Assembly (NCBI RefSeq): GCF_002174305.1
Contig: NZ_MIJB01000032.1
Coordinates: 1 to 64,000, forward strand
Direction of reading: 5' to 3'
Length of the DNA stretch: 64,000 nucleotides
From: Aeromicrobium sp. PE09-221
GTDB lineage: Bacteria > Actinomycetota > Actinomycetes > Propionibacteriales > Nocardioidaceae
A program made the translations under genes and the position numbers. Each line of letters opens with the position of its first letter. Positions within the stretch are counted from its first letter, which is position 1. Below, in pieces: positions 44,104 through 54,574 of the stretch. The notes beneath the pieces were generated by a model. That model saw only the letters and a program-made list of their open reading frames with translations. It was not told the origin of the DNA and did not search any database.

Positions 44104-44834
44104 GAGTATCGATCCACGTGAGCCAGGGAACGCAGACCGCGCTCCAGATGCCAGGACAAGTAGGCGGCCACGATACCGCTCGCCTCACGCCGGGCACGGT
44201 CATCGGAGGACCTGGCCGTCGCCCAGTCCCCCGCCAGCAGCGATCCGAGCAGCTGGACGGTGGCCGGCGACGGCGCCGTCGCGCCCGCGACACGGCACCG
44301 GTCGCAGAGCATCCCGCCCGCCGCCACCTGGAAGAAGGTGTGCGGACCCTCGACGCCGCACCGCGCACATGCCTCGAAGGACGGCGCGTAGCCGGCGATC
44401 GCCAGGGACCGCAGTTGGAAGGAATCGAGGATGAGACCCGGATCCTCGCGCCGCTCCGTCAGCGCGCGCAGGGCACCCACGAGCAGCGTGAACTGTGGCA
44501 CCGAAGGCTCGGCTGTATCGGCGACCAGTCGCTCCGCCGTCTCGAGCATCGCGCAGCCGACCGTGTACGCGCCGTAGTCGGCGCCCAGATCCCGGGCGAA
44601 GGCGTTGATCGTGACGACCTGGGTGATGAAGTCGAGGGATTTGCCCTCGCCCATCTGCAAGTCGACGTGCATGAAGGGCTCGAGGCGTGCACCGAAACGG
44701 CTGGTGGTCTTGCGGATGCCGCGCGCCGCCGCCCGCACGACACCTCGTTCCCGGGTGAGCAACGTGATGATGCGGTCGGCTTCACCCAGCTTGTGGGTGC
44801 GCAGCACGATACCCGCGTCACGATAGAGGCTCAC
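44100..44834 (-). CDS. recO: DNA repair protein RecO
   Basis: 244 residues: OB-fold N-terminal domain ([37 protein letters not shown]) and a helical part with a zinc cluster CARCG...CDRC (about 170-195). It mediates RecA loading in RecF-type repair with RecR. Start ATG 44834. Overlaps uppS by four bases. Confidence 0.94.
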   Translation of the reverse strand: MSLYRDAGIVLRTHKLGEADRIITLLTRERGVVRAAARGIRKTTSRFGARLEPFMHVDLQMGEGKSLDFITQVVTINAFARDLGADYGAYTVGCAMLETAERLVADTAEPSVPQFTLLVGALRALTERREDPGLILDSFQLRSLAIAGYAPSFEACARCGVEGPHTFFQVAAGGMLCDRCRVAGATAPSPATVQLLGSLLAGDWATARSSDDRARREASGIVAAYLSWHLERGLRSLAHVDRYS

Positions 44835-44913
44835 CGCCCCATTGTGCCGCGTCCCTCCGACAGTCCCGGCTCGGCGCGCGCATCGTCTTCGGCAGAGGCT
44901 CTACGATGTGGCC

Positions 44914-45309
44914 ATGGCCAGACTCGCGGTGATGATCGGCGTCTACCTGGGTTCGGCGGCCCTCGGACTGCTCGCGGCCGCCATCGCGGTCGACGGGTTC
45001 CGGGTGCGCGTCTTAGGATTCGTGACCACCGTCATCATCTATGCCATCGTCCAGGGACTCGTCACACCCTGGCTGGCCCGGGTCACCGTGGAGCGTGCCC
45101 GGTATCTGGTCGGACTCACCGGCCTCGGTGCCACCTTGATCGCGCTGGTCATCGCCTCTTGGTTCGGACGTGCATTGTGGATCTCCGGCCTGTCCGCTTG
45201 GGCGTGGGGTGCACTCGTCGTCTGGCTCGTGTCGTCGATCGCGGCCATCGCCCTCCCTCGCCTCCTGGTGGCCCTCGGCGTCGAGGCAGCCCGCGATCCG
45301 CAGGAGTAA
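44914..45309 (+). CDS. Four-helix membrane protein (holin superfamily IV-like)
   Basis: 131 residues with four hydrophobic helices (about 4-24, 30-50, 63-85, 93-113) and almost no loops, resembling the phage-holin IV/YvlD-type family of small chromosomal membrane proteins. No function can be given. ATG 44914 starts at the first helix; the frame extends upstream without added sense. It ends in the intergenic repeat locus at 45337. Confidence 0.7.
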   Translation: MARLAVMIGVYLGSAALGLLAAAIAVDGFRVRVLGFVTTVIIYAIVQGLVTPWLARVTVERARYLVGLTGLGATLIALVIASWFGRALWISGLSAWAWGALVVWLVSSIAAIALPRLLVALGVEAARDPQE

Positions 45310-45336
45310 GCGTCGCACTCGCCGCCGCCCGCGGAT

Positions 45337-45455
45337 GGCGGTAGCCGGTCAACCTCACCTCGATCGCAGGGGTACGTCAGCAACGTGATGAAGGCTTTAT
45401 GAGGTTGATAGCCCACCGCGACCACGAGCGTAGGGTTAGATGACCTACCGCCACG
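45337..45455. repeat. Four-unit palindromic repeat locus A
   Basis: Two forward units (GGCGGTA...GTCAACCTCACCTCG and a decayed copy) followed by two reverse units (TGAGGTTGATAGCCCACCGC and GGGTTAGATGACCTACCGCC). The same motif in the same forward-forward-reverse-reverse order recurs at 61617-61737. It lies between the small membrane gene and the quinone oxidoreductase. Confidence 0.7.
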
Positions 45456-45499
45456 CCGAGCTCAGCAGCGCGACAAGGGCCGCGGACTACCCTGGCTGT

Positions 45500-46468
45500 A
45501 TGAGTCACGCGATCGTCATCGAGGAGACCGGCGGACCCGAGGTCATGCAGTGGCGCGAGGTCGAGCAGCCCGTGCCGGGACCGGGTGAGCTCCTCGTCGA
45601 GACGGGTGCCGCAGGCGTCAACTTCATCGACACCTACCTACGCACGGGGACCTACCGCGCACCTCTCCCGTTCACCCCGGGCAAGGAAGGCGCAGGCCGG
45701 GTAGTGGCCGTCGGCTCCGATGTCACGGAGTTCGCACCCGGTGATCGTGTCGCTTGGGCGATGGGCGATGGCGGGTACGCCGAGCATGTCGTGGTCCCCG
45801 TCAGGCTCGCTGTGCGGGTACCCGACGGAATCAGCGACGAGCAGGCGGCGGCTGCGTTGCTCCAAGGCATGACCGCGCACTTCCTGGCGCATTCGATCGT
45901 TCAGCTCGACGCGGGCGACATCGTGCTCCTGCATGCCGGCGCCGGGGGCGTCGGTCTGCTGCTGACCCAACTCTTGACCCACCGGGGTATCCGGGTGCTG
46001 ACCACGGTCTCGACTCCCCAGAAGGCCGATCTCTCGCGCAGCGCTGGGGCCGAGGACGTGATCGTGGGCTATGACCGCTTCGAGGAGCGTGTCCGCGAGT
46101 TGACCGATGGCCAGGGTGCCCGGGTCGTCTTCGACGGGGTCGGCCGGGACACCTTCGACCGCTCACTCGACGCCGTGCGCTCGCGCGGAACCATGGTGCT
46201 ATTCGGCGCCGCGAGCGGTCCGGTGCCCCCTGTCGATCCACAGACGCTCGCTGCCAAGGGGTCGCTCATGTTGACGCGCCCCTCCCTCAACGATTTCATC
46301 GCCGATCGTGCCGAGCTCGACTACCGGGCCACCGATATCTTCACGGCGATCTCCTCGGGTGAACTGGATGTGCGCATCGGTGCGACCTACCCGATGCCCG
46401 AGGCCGCGCGAGCACACGGGGATCTGGAGGCCCGTCGCACCACGGGCAAGGTCCTGCTCACGATCTGA
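45500..46468 (+). CDS. Zinc-independent NADPH:quinone oxidoreductase (MDR family)
   Basis: 322 residues, GroES-like N-terminal domain (GVNFIDTYLRTGTYR, PFTPGKEGAGRVVAVG) and a Rossmann domain with LLHAGAGGVGLLLTQL near 148. No structural-zinc Cys cluster, as in quinone reductases (QOR). Reduces quinones or enals with NADPH. ATG 45500 begins the domain; a 20-codon upstream extension is unlikely. Ends five bases from the convergent dehydrogenase gene. Confidence 0.92.
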   Translation: MSHAIVIEETGGPEVMQWREVEQPVPGPGELLVETGAAGVNFIDTYLRTGTYRAPLPFTPGKEGAGRVVAVGSDVTEFAPGDRVAWAMGDGGYAEHVVVPVRLAVRVPDGISDEQAAAALLQGMTAHFLAHSIVQLDAGDIVLLHAGAGGVGLLLTQLLTHRGIRVLTTVSTPQKADLSRSAGAEDVIVGYDRFEERVRELTDGQGARVVFDGVGRDTFDRSLDAVRSRGTMVLFGAASGPVPPVDPQTLAAKGSLMLTRPSLNDFIADRAELDYRATDIFTAISSGELDVRIGATYPMPEAARAHGDLEARRTTGKVLLTI

Positions 46469-46473
46469 CCCGA

Positions 46474-47553
46474 TCAGGCTGCGGCCGCGAACAGCGCCCC
46501 GGATCGTGTCCCCAGCAGATCGGCGAGCCGGATGTCCTCCTGATGGACGAATCCGGTGTGCGGCAGCACGCCCGCGGCCACCAGTTCCACGACGCCGACC
46601 GCGGATGCCGCGGTCGTCCAGCTGATGGCCCGCCAGCGGCGGCCGTCGATGTCCATCGGCAGATAGCCGCGGACGAAGTTCTCACGGAACGGCTGCCCGT
46701 CCTTGACTCCCTCGACGGCCGCGTGCACGTAGACGATGTCGTCGTTGACCGGTGGCTTGGCATCGAGCAGGATGCGCCCGATGAGCGCTCGGTCCTCGCG
46801 CAGGTTGAGCTCATCGAAGAGGAAGTGCATCTGCCGGAAGTGCCCGGGATAGCGCAGTGTCTTGTAGTCGAGCCGCTGCACGCGTCCCTCATAGGTCCGG
46901 CACATCGTCCCGAGTCCGCCGGAGGTGAGCGCGGCCTCCAGCTCGATGCCGCCGATGACCACGCGTTCCTTCTCCGTCAATGCCGGCACCGTCTGACGGT
47001 GTCCCCCGCGGAGCACCTCGCAGTCGTTCAGGTACTCGTTGACGACTCCCTCGGCCGACCAGTTGAAGGCGTAACCGAGGAGGCCGGTCGGGTTCTGGGG
47101 CAGGGCACCGACCTTCAGCTCGATGCTGCGCATCGTGGTGAAGGTCGCGGCGACCGATGCTCCGATGATGCCGATCAGACCGGGGGCCAGGCCGCACTGC
47201 GGCACGAAGACGGACTCCGGGCGTGCGGCCGACAGCTCCACCACACGGCATGTCGTCGGCACGTCCTCTGTGAGGTCGAAGTAGTGCGTGCCGGCCTCGT
47301 AGGCAGCCTCGGCCACCGCGATGTTCAGGTGATAGGGCAGACAGGCCATGACGGCATCGACCTCGGCGAGAGCGACACGCACAGCACCGTCATCGGCGAT
47401 ATCGAGGACCCGGGTCGCGAAATCGGCACACGATCTCTCGACGGCGTCGATACCGATCACGTCGAACCCGGCCCGCACCAGCAGCGAGGCCACCAGCTCA
47501 CCGACCTTGCCCAGGCCGACCACTGCTACCGTTTCGATCGATCGCGTGGCCAT
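46474..47553 (-). CDS. Saccharopine dehydrogenase-like NAD(P)-binding protein
   Basis: 359 residues. N-terminal Rossmann fold VAVVGLGKVGELVASLLVRA, then VDAVMACLPYHLNIAVAEAA and YFDLTEDV typical of the saccharopine/carboxynorspermidine family; C-terminal part with QCGLAPGLIGIIG. Substrate unclear (lysine catabolism or polyamine are family roles). ATG 47553 is chosen; the open frame runs upstream through the leuA terminator hairpin to 47661. Confidence 0.88.
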   Translation of the reverse strand: MATRSIETVAVVGLGKVGELVASLLVRAGFDVIGIDAVERSCADFATRVLDIADDGAVRVALAEVDAVMACLPYHLNIAVAEAAYEAGTHYFDLTEDVPTTCRVVELSAARPESVFVPQCGLAPGLIGIIGASVAATFTTMRSIELKVGALPQNPTGLLGYAFNWSAEGVVNEYLNDCEVLRGGHRQTVPALTEKERVVIGGIELEAALTSGGLGTMCRTYEGRVQRLDYKTLRYPGHFRQMHFLFDELNLREDRALIGRILLDAKPPVNDDIVYVHAAVEGVKDGQPFRENFVRGYLPMDIDGRRWRAISWTTAASAVGVVELVAAGVLPHTGFVHQEDIRLADLLGTRSGALFAAAA

Positions 47554-47621
47554 GCTCACAGCATGGACTAAGCCGTCCAGACGGTCCAGGGGAACGCTCG
47601 ACCCGCCTCCTCGCGCGGTGC

Positions 47622-47657
47622 ATGAGCGTCCATCCGGCTGACCGGATGGACGCTCAT
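47622..47657 (-). terminator. Perfect 16-bp hairpin after leuA
   Basis: Arms 47622-47637 and 47642-47657 (GATGGACGCTCAT type) with a four-base loop CTGA. It lies 62 bases after the leuA stop and before the dehydrogenase start. A partial third copy of the arm (GGATGGACGC) follows at 47675-47684. Confidence 0.6.
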
Positions 47658-47718
47658 CCACCGTTCATGACTGCGGATGGACGCCTACTCACCGCCCGGG
47701 TGGGCGGGTGAGGACGGG

Positions 47719-49518
<1,800 letters not shown>

Positions 49519-49566
49519 CTAGTGGACCTCGACGCGGCAGCGAAGGAGCAGGTTCGCGTAGCGCAT
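49519..49566 (-). CDS. leuL: leuA leader peptide, 15 residues
   Basis: ATG at 49566 opens MRYANLLLRCRVEVH followed by TAG. It has three consecutive Leu codons (CTG CTC CTT) at positions 6-8. It ends 67 bases before leuA with a hairpin between, the usual arrangement of leucine attenuators in actinobacteria. Ribosome stalling on Leu codons when charged tRNA-Leu is low would favour leuA expression. No strong ribosome binding site is visible, so initiation may be weak. Confidence 0.6.
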   Translation of the reverse strand: MRYANLLLRCRVEVH

Positions 49567-49671
49567 GACGTGGTCAGCATAACAGGCACGCGACGACCGC
49601 CCCCACGCGCGACCGCTGATCGCCCCAGCCAGGTCGGACCGCACCATGGCCGGTGCCGATTCAGACGAGCT

Positions 49672-50254
49672 TCAGTCGTCGCAGCCGAGGAACTCGCCGC
49701 TCACCGCATCGACGCTCACCTCCACGTCCTCGGAGTCACCGTCGGCGCGGATGTCGAACTGATAACGGGGACCTCGCGAGGTGCCCTCCAGCTTCCATTC
49801 GACGATGCGGCCGTCATACTCGGCGAGCGCGGTCCCCATCGCGTCGTCGAGCTCGACCACATCGCCGACCGAGACGACCTCGGCTGCCTTCTCGGCCCGG
49901 TCATCGTCATCGAACCGCTCGGTCTCCTCCGCGCACCCGCTCGTCATCGGCTCCGATGACGGTCTCGTACTCCTCATCCGCTGACACCAGCTCGATCGTG
50001 TAGACCAGGCCCTCGCGACCATCGTCGAGTTCGATGGAGGCCAGATCGCCGTCGAAGGACTCCTGTGCCAGCGCGACGGCGTCCCGCCACGACAGCGCCA
50101 CGTCGGTATCCGCCAGATCCGTGGTCGTCCGGGTCGGGCCGCCGGACGCGTCATCGTTATCGCCGCATCCCGCGAGGAGAGCCGCGAAGACCGCTCCGGC
50201 TCCCGCCATCAACATCCGCTTCCCCATACCGGCCAGCCTGGCACCCTTCATCAC
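49672..50254 (-). pseudogene. PepSY-domain lipoprotein split by a frameshift
   Basis: From the N-terminus: lipobox LLAGC near 30, a first PepSY-like unit (WRDAVALAQESFDGDLASIE ... VYTIELVSADEEYETVI), then the frame must change near 49925-49945 to continue into a second unit (ALAEYDGRIVEWKLEG, FDIRADGDSEDVEVSVDAVS, ending FLGCDD). The two halves together match tandem PepSY lipoproteins; neither alone does. One extra base (or two missing) in GAGCGGGTGCGCGGAG would explain it. Either a genuine lesion or a sequencing error. Confidence 0.75.
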
Positions 50255-50290
50255 CCGACGCAGCTCGATCGCGTGCGGCAGACTGGTGAG

Positions 50291-51292
50291 GTGAGCTCTT
50301 CAGATCCCGATCAGTCGACCACCGGCTCCTATGTCACCGCCGGAGAGGCCTTCGACCGCGACATGGACTACATCCCCGACCGGATCACCGCCCACGGCGG
50401 TGACCCGATCGACGATCGCGCGGGGACGGGCAAGACCAGCCCCGATGACGCGCCGCGGTGGCCCGTCGAGCCGGGACGTTACCGGTTGATCGCCGCCAAG
50501 GCGTGCCCGTGGGCGAATCGATCGATCATCGTGCGGTCGCTGCTGGGGCTCGAGGACGTCATCAGCCTCGGCATGCCCGGGCCGACACACGACAAGCGCA
50601 GCTGGACCTTCGACCTCGATCCGGGAGGCGTCGATCCGATCCTGGGCATCGAGCGGCTCCAGGAGGCCTATTTCGCACGTTACCCGGACTATCCGCGCGG
50701 TATCACCGTGCCGGCGATCGTGGAGATCGAGTCCGGCCAGGTCGTGACCAATGACTTCCCGTGGATCACCCACGACTTCTTCTTCGAGTGGCGCGAGCAC
50801 CATCGGCCGGATGCTCCCGACCTGTGGCCCGCCGACGTCCGCGACGAGATGGAAGACGTCATGAAGCGGGTATTCACCGAGGTCAACAACGGGGTGTACC
50901 GCTGCGGATTCGCCGGATCCCAGGAGGCTTATGGTGACGCCTACGAGCGACTGTGGGCCGCACTCGACTGGCTCGAGGACCGGCTGTCGACCCGCCGCTA
51001 TCTGATGGGCGACACGATCACCGAGGCCGATGTCCGGCTGTTCACCACCCTCGCTCGCTTCGACGCGGTCTATCACGGGCACTTCAAGTGCAATCGGCAG
51101 AAGCTCACCGAGATGCCGAATCTCTGGGGCTACGCGCGCGATCTCTACTCGATCCCCGCCTTCGGGGACTCGATCGACTTCGAGCAGATCAAGAAGCACT
51201 ACTACGTGGTGCACACCGACATCAACCCCACGCAGATCGTGCCGTTGGGACCCGATCCGGCCGTATGGCTCGAGCCCCACGGCCGCGGCTGA
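50291..51292 (+). CDS. Glutathionyl-hydroquinone reductase-like GST family protein (Xi class)
   Basis: About 333 residues. Thioredoxin-like N-terminal half with the active site KACPWANRSII (Cys near 72) and a C-terminal all-alpha GST domain (RLWAALDWLEDRL, DTITEADVRLFTTLARFD, ending FEQIKKHYYVVH). These are YqjG/ECM4-type signatures. Actinobacteria usually use mycothiol, so the thiol cosubstrate is open. GTG 50291 or GTG 50273 are both possible. Divergent from the PepSY gene. Confidence 0.85.
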   Translation: MSSSDPDQSTTGSYVTAGEAFDRDMDYIPDRITAHGGDPIDDRAGTGKTSPDDAPRWPVEPGRYRLIAAKACPWANRSIIVRSLLGLEDVISLGMPGPTHDKRSWTFDLDPGGVDPILGIERLQEAYFARYPDYPRGITVPAIVEIESGQVVTNDFPWITHDFFFEWREHHRPDAPDLWPADVRDEMEDVMKRVFTEVNNGVYRCGFAGSQEAYGDAYERLWAALDWLEDRLSTRRYLMGDTITEADVRLFTTLARFDAVYHGHFKCNRQKLTEMPNLWGYARDLYSIPAFGDSIDFEQIKKHYYVVHTDINPTQIVPLGPDPAVWLEPHGRG

Positions 51293-53422
51293 TCAGCTCC
51301 AGAGCGAACGGGGGAACACCCGGGCGATGATCCGGCGTCGCCAGGAGGTCGAGGTGCTGAGCCGACGCGCGACGCGACGAGCCGTCCCGCGGTGGTGCTC
51401 GTCGAGGCCTGGAGGAGACGCGGCGTAGCGTTCACGCTCCACTAGGGCGACGACCTCGCGCACCTCGGGCCCGGCGGCTGGAGCGAGAGCCTCCGCCTGT
51501 GCCCGAGCGGTCGCATGGGGAGGGATCGAGATCCCCAGGTCGGTGGCGGTGTCGGTGAGCTCCCGCCACCACGGTTCGACCCGGGTCCTCCGCCAGCGCA
51601 CAGACCGGCGCACCTGCCGCAGGAGCCCCGGAGCCAGTCCGAGCAGGACCAGGAACACGGTCGAGACCAAGCCGATCCCCCAGGCGGACTCGTTGTCCGT
51701 GCCCGACTCCGCCGTCTGATCCGGGTCGGGCCGTGCGGTGTCGGGACCGTCAGTGGGAGCCGCCGTAGGCACCTCCGGCACGCTCACATCCGGTGCTGTG
51801 GCGCCCAACTCGCTCCGGGGCTCGTCGAACTCCGTCGGCGACCCCACCCCCGGGGTCGCGTCGAAGGCCACCCAGCCGACGCCGTCGAACCAGACCTCGG
51901 TCCACGCATGCAGCATGTCCGACCGGGTCGAGTACACCTGTTCCCCGTCGGACGTGCGACCTGCGGGCCGCCCCGGGGCATAACCGACCGCGATGCGCGC
52001 CGGGATGTTCAGCGACCGCGCCATCGCGGCGAGCCCCGAGGCGAAGTGCACGCAATAGCCCGACTGCTCCTCGGTGAGGAAACGAGCGACGACGTCCAGT
52101 CCGTTGCCGTCGTAGCCCTCGGCGACCGGAGCGGACTCCGAGTACGAGAAATTGCCGCGCAGCCAGTCCTGGAGGGCGACGACGCGGTCATAGGAGTTGG
52201 TGAGACCGGCGGTCTGCTCGCGCGCGACCTCGCCGATCTCTCCCGGAGTCCCGTCCGGCAAGTCGGTATAACGACCGAATACCCCCGGGGTCATCGATGT
52301 CGAGCGTCCACGCATCTGCTCGGCGTCAGGCGCGATCTCGACATAGGACGCGGCATAGGTCAGCTCCCGGGTGGTGTCGCCGCGCGACCGTACGGTTCCG
52401 CCGATCGGATGCCGCGCCCAAGCCCCGGCCAGGCCCCGCAGCTCATCGAATCGATAGGGAACCGGGAGCATCGTCGTGTCCAGGTCACCGATCTCGACAC
52501 GGATCTCCTCGGTGCTCGTGGCGATGTCGGGGCCGATATCGGCGAGCGGTTCCTCCGCCGGCAGCCCGGCGCCGTCACCGACCTGCCGCCAGGTCTCGCC
52601 GTCGACGTCGATGAGGGTCGCTACCTTGAGATACGGAGGATCATCCGCGGTGGTGATCGACCGGGCGACCTCCACCGACTCGCCGCGGCGCAGGTTCTCC
52701 CCCAGCCGCAGCATCGGGTTGATACCGCGACCGAACACCTCCGCGGGAGGTCGTCCCCAGGAGGTGACCGTGGGCTCGAGACCGGGAGCGGCGAGCGACG
52801 GGGTCAGCAGGGCGACGACCACCGCTATCGCGCCGATACCGGCGGCGAGCGCTGCCCGAGCCGGTGTCGGAACGCCGCCCCGGCCGATGATCACGCCCAG
52901 CCAGCCGGCCGCTGTCACGGCGACCGCGAGCGGATCGGGCGTGACCCCGACGATCAGCGATGCCGCCGCCAGGCCACCGGTGTAGAGGATCCCGCACCCG
53001 ACGGCGACCCCGGGGATGGGTCGAGAGAGGAGATCGTCGACCACGAGGGCCACCAGGCCGAAGCCCAGGGCGATGAACATGACCAGCGCATCCGGAGGCG
53101 CGAGCGGGGCCTGCTCCTCGGCGACCACCGCGATCGCCAGACTCAGCTGGTCGCCGAACGCGGCCCAGGTGGCACCCGTCGGGACGCCCACGACCGTCGT
53201 GGCGGGCAGGAAGATCCAGATCACCAGGAGGGCCAGAGCCGCCACCGCCGCGAGTGGGGCCACGACCGGCCGCACGCGCCGCACCAGCGCCGAGACGACG
53301 AACACCACCGCCATCACCAGCACGACCGGCCACCACCAGGTCCCCAGGAGCACGACCCGCAGCCCGAGAAGGACTCCGACGAGACCGAGGACGCCGAAGA
53401 ACGAGGCCCGCTCAGCCCTCAT
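51293..53422 (-). CDS. Transglutaminase-like membrane protein (TgpA type)
   Basis: 709 residues. About five to six N-terminal helices (1-185), an exported domain with the transglutaminase core: Cys in SGYCVHFASGLAAMARSLNIP, His in DMLHAWTEVWFDG and Asp in VAFDATPGVG, a Pro/Thr linker, one more helix (about 590-612) and a cytoplasmic C-terminus. Forms an operon with DUF58 and MoxR (ATGA overlap 53419-53422), a widely conserved trio possibly acting on envelope proteins. An antisense open frame across it is an artefact. Confidence 0.92.
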   Translation of the reverse strand: MRAERASFFGVLGLVGVLLGLRVVLLGTWWWPVVLVMAVVFVVSALVRRVRPVVAPLAAVAALALLVIWIFLPATTVVGVPTGATWAAFGDQLSLAIAVVAEEQAPLAPPDALVMFIALGFGLVALVVDDLLSRPIPGVAVGCGILYTGGLAAASLIVGVTPDPLAVAVTAAGWLGVIIGRGGVPTPARAALAAGIGAIAVVVALLTPSLAAPGLEPTVTSWGRPPAEVFGRGINPMLRLGENLRRGESVEVARSITTADDPPYLKVATLIDVDGETWRQVGDGAGLPAEEPLADIGPDIATSTEEIRVEIGDLDTTMLPVPYRFDELRGLAGAWARHPIGGTVRSRGDTTRELTYAASYVEIAPDAEQMRGRSTSMTPGVFGRYTDLPDGTPGEIGEVAREQTAGLTNSYDRVVALQDWLRGNFSYSESAPVAEGYDGNGLDVVARFLTEEQSGYCVHFASGLAAMARSLNIPARIAVGYAPGRPAGRTSDGEQVYSTRSDMLHAWTEVWFDGVGWVAFDATPGVGSPTEFDEPRSELGATAPDVSVPEVPTAAPTDGPDTARPDPDQTAESGTDNESAWGIGLVSTVFLVLLGLAPGLLRQVRRSVRWRRTRVEPWWRELTDTATDLGISIPPHATARAQAEALAPAAGPEVREVVALVERERYAASPPGLDEHHRGTARRVARRLSTSTSWRRRIIARVFPRSLWS

Positions 53423-54570
53423 CGGCTCGAATCCTCGTCGAGCCTGCTCCAGACACCTCCGACATCGTCGCGATCGCGGTAAGTCACGACACGCCAGGAA
53501 TCCTCGCGCAACAGCGCCAGCGCCTCGGCATCGCTGGCATCGTGCAGCATCGCGTAAGCCGGGCGGCGGCGAGCGGCCAGCCATTCGCGCGCGACCGGGA
53601 CATCGACGCGTCCCCCGAGCAGGACCATCGGCGCGTGAGGATCGATCGACGGTCCATGCGGATACGGTTCCGCGAGGGCCAGCTCGACGAGTGCGGGACG
53701 CGGCGTGTCGTCGCGTCGCACGGCATGCTCGTTCCGCCCGACCGACAGCTGCAGGTCGATGTCATCGTGATGCAGATGCTGGAGGATCGAGGCCGCAGCA
53801 GAGATCCGCCAGTCGAGATCGCCCGCGGAATCACCGCGCGGATCGACGACCACGTGCACCTGACGCTGGGACTGCTGCTGATCGTGACGCACCATCAACG
53901 TGCCCCGATGGGCTGTGGCCTTCCAGTGCAATCTCTTCACCGCGTCGCCGGTACGGTACGGCCGCGCGAGCACATCCGCATCGCCGCTGCCGGAGGGTCT
54001 CAGGCGCAGTGCCGAGTCCTCGCGGTCCTGTGCGCCGATCAGCGCGTCGATCCTTCCCTCCAGCTCGTATCGGTGCGGGAGCACGATGACGGTGTTCTCA
54101 CCCTCGAGCTGGGTCCAGCGGGTGGCGAGCGCGAATGGGTCGGTCACGCGAATGCTCGTGGGGCCGAGACCATGACGGCCGCGCCTCGAGAGGCGCACCT
54201 GGTAGCGCCCGTGGGGTGCGCTGGCACCGGCCCCTCGATCGACGAACGACCCGCTGTGGCCCCCGCCGCTCGCATCCTCCCACCACTCGACAACATCGAG
54301 AGCGCTGCGCCGGGTGCTCATCAGCCGGAAGCGGACGTCCACCGGCTCTCCCGGCTCCGCGACATGCGGCACGGCGCTCCGGCGCACCTCCCACCGAGGG
54401 TGGCTGACGGCGACGGCGATGTGCGCCAGCACCACGATCGTCACAAGCAGGCCGGACACACTCAGCAGCACCGGGACACCCCACCAGAAGGCGCTCACGG
54501 CGCTGCCGACCGCGGCGGCCAGCGAGACCACGCCTCGGGCCGTCGGGACAGGCCACCGGGACCAGGCCAC
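53419..54570 (-). CDS. DUF58 family protein
   Basis: 383 residues: two N-terminal membrane helices (about 10-55) and a DUF58 domain with the family box LRPSGSGDADVLARPYRTGDAVKRLHWKAT-like segment (LHWKATAHRGTLMVR) and a vWA-like C-terminal part (VVVDPRGDSAGDLDWR). The GTG 54570 start follows the MoxR stop by four bases; the open frame upstream overlaps moxR. It is probably the partner of the MoxR ATPase. Confidence 0.88.
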   Translation of the reverse strand: MAWSRWPVPTARGVVSLAAAVGSAVSAFWWGVPVLLSVSGLLVTIVVLAHIAVAVSHPRWEVRRSAVPHVAEPGEPVDVRFRLMSTRRSALDVVEWWEDASGGGHSGSFVDRGAGASAPHGRYQVRLSRRGRHGLGPTSIRVTDPFALATRWTQLEGENTVIVLPHRYELEGRIDALIGAQDREDSALRLRPSGSGDADVLARPYRTGDAVKRLHWKATAHRGTLMVRHDQQQSQRQVHVVVDPRGDSAGDLDWRISAAASILQHLHHDDIDLQLSVGRNEHAVRRDDTPRPALVELALAEPYPHGPSIDPHAPMVLLGGRVDVPVAREWLAARRRPAYAMLHDASDAEALALLREDSWRVVTYRDRDDVGGVWSRLDEDSSR

Positions 54571-54574
54571 CGCG

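Noticed and set aside
51515..53482. 655-codon plus-strand open frame
   Set aside because: Antisense to the transglutaminase gene, which has clear motifs; translation is Arg/Gly/Asp-rich and patternless.
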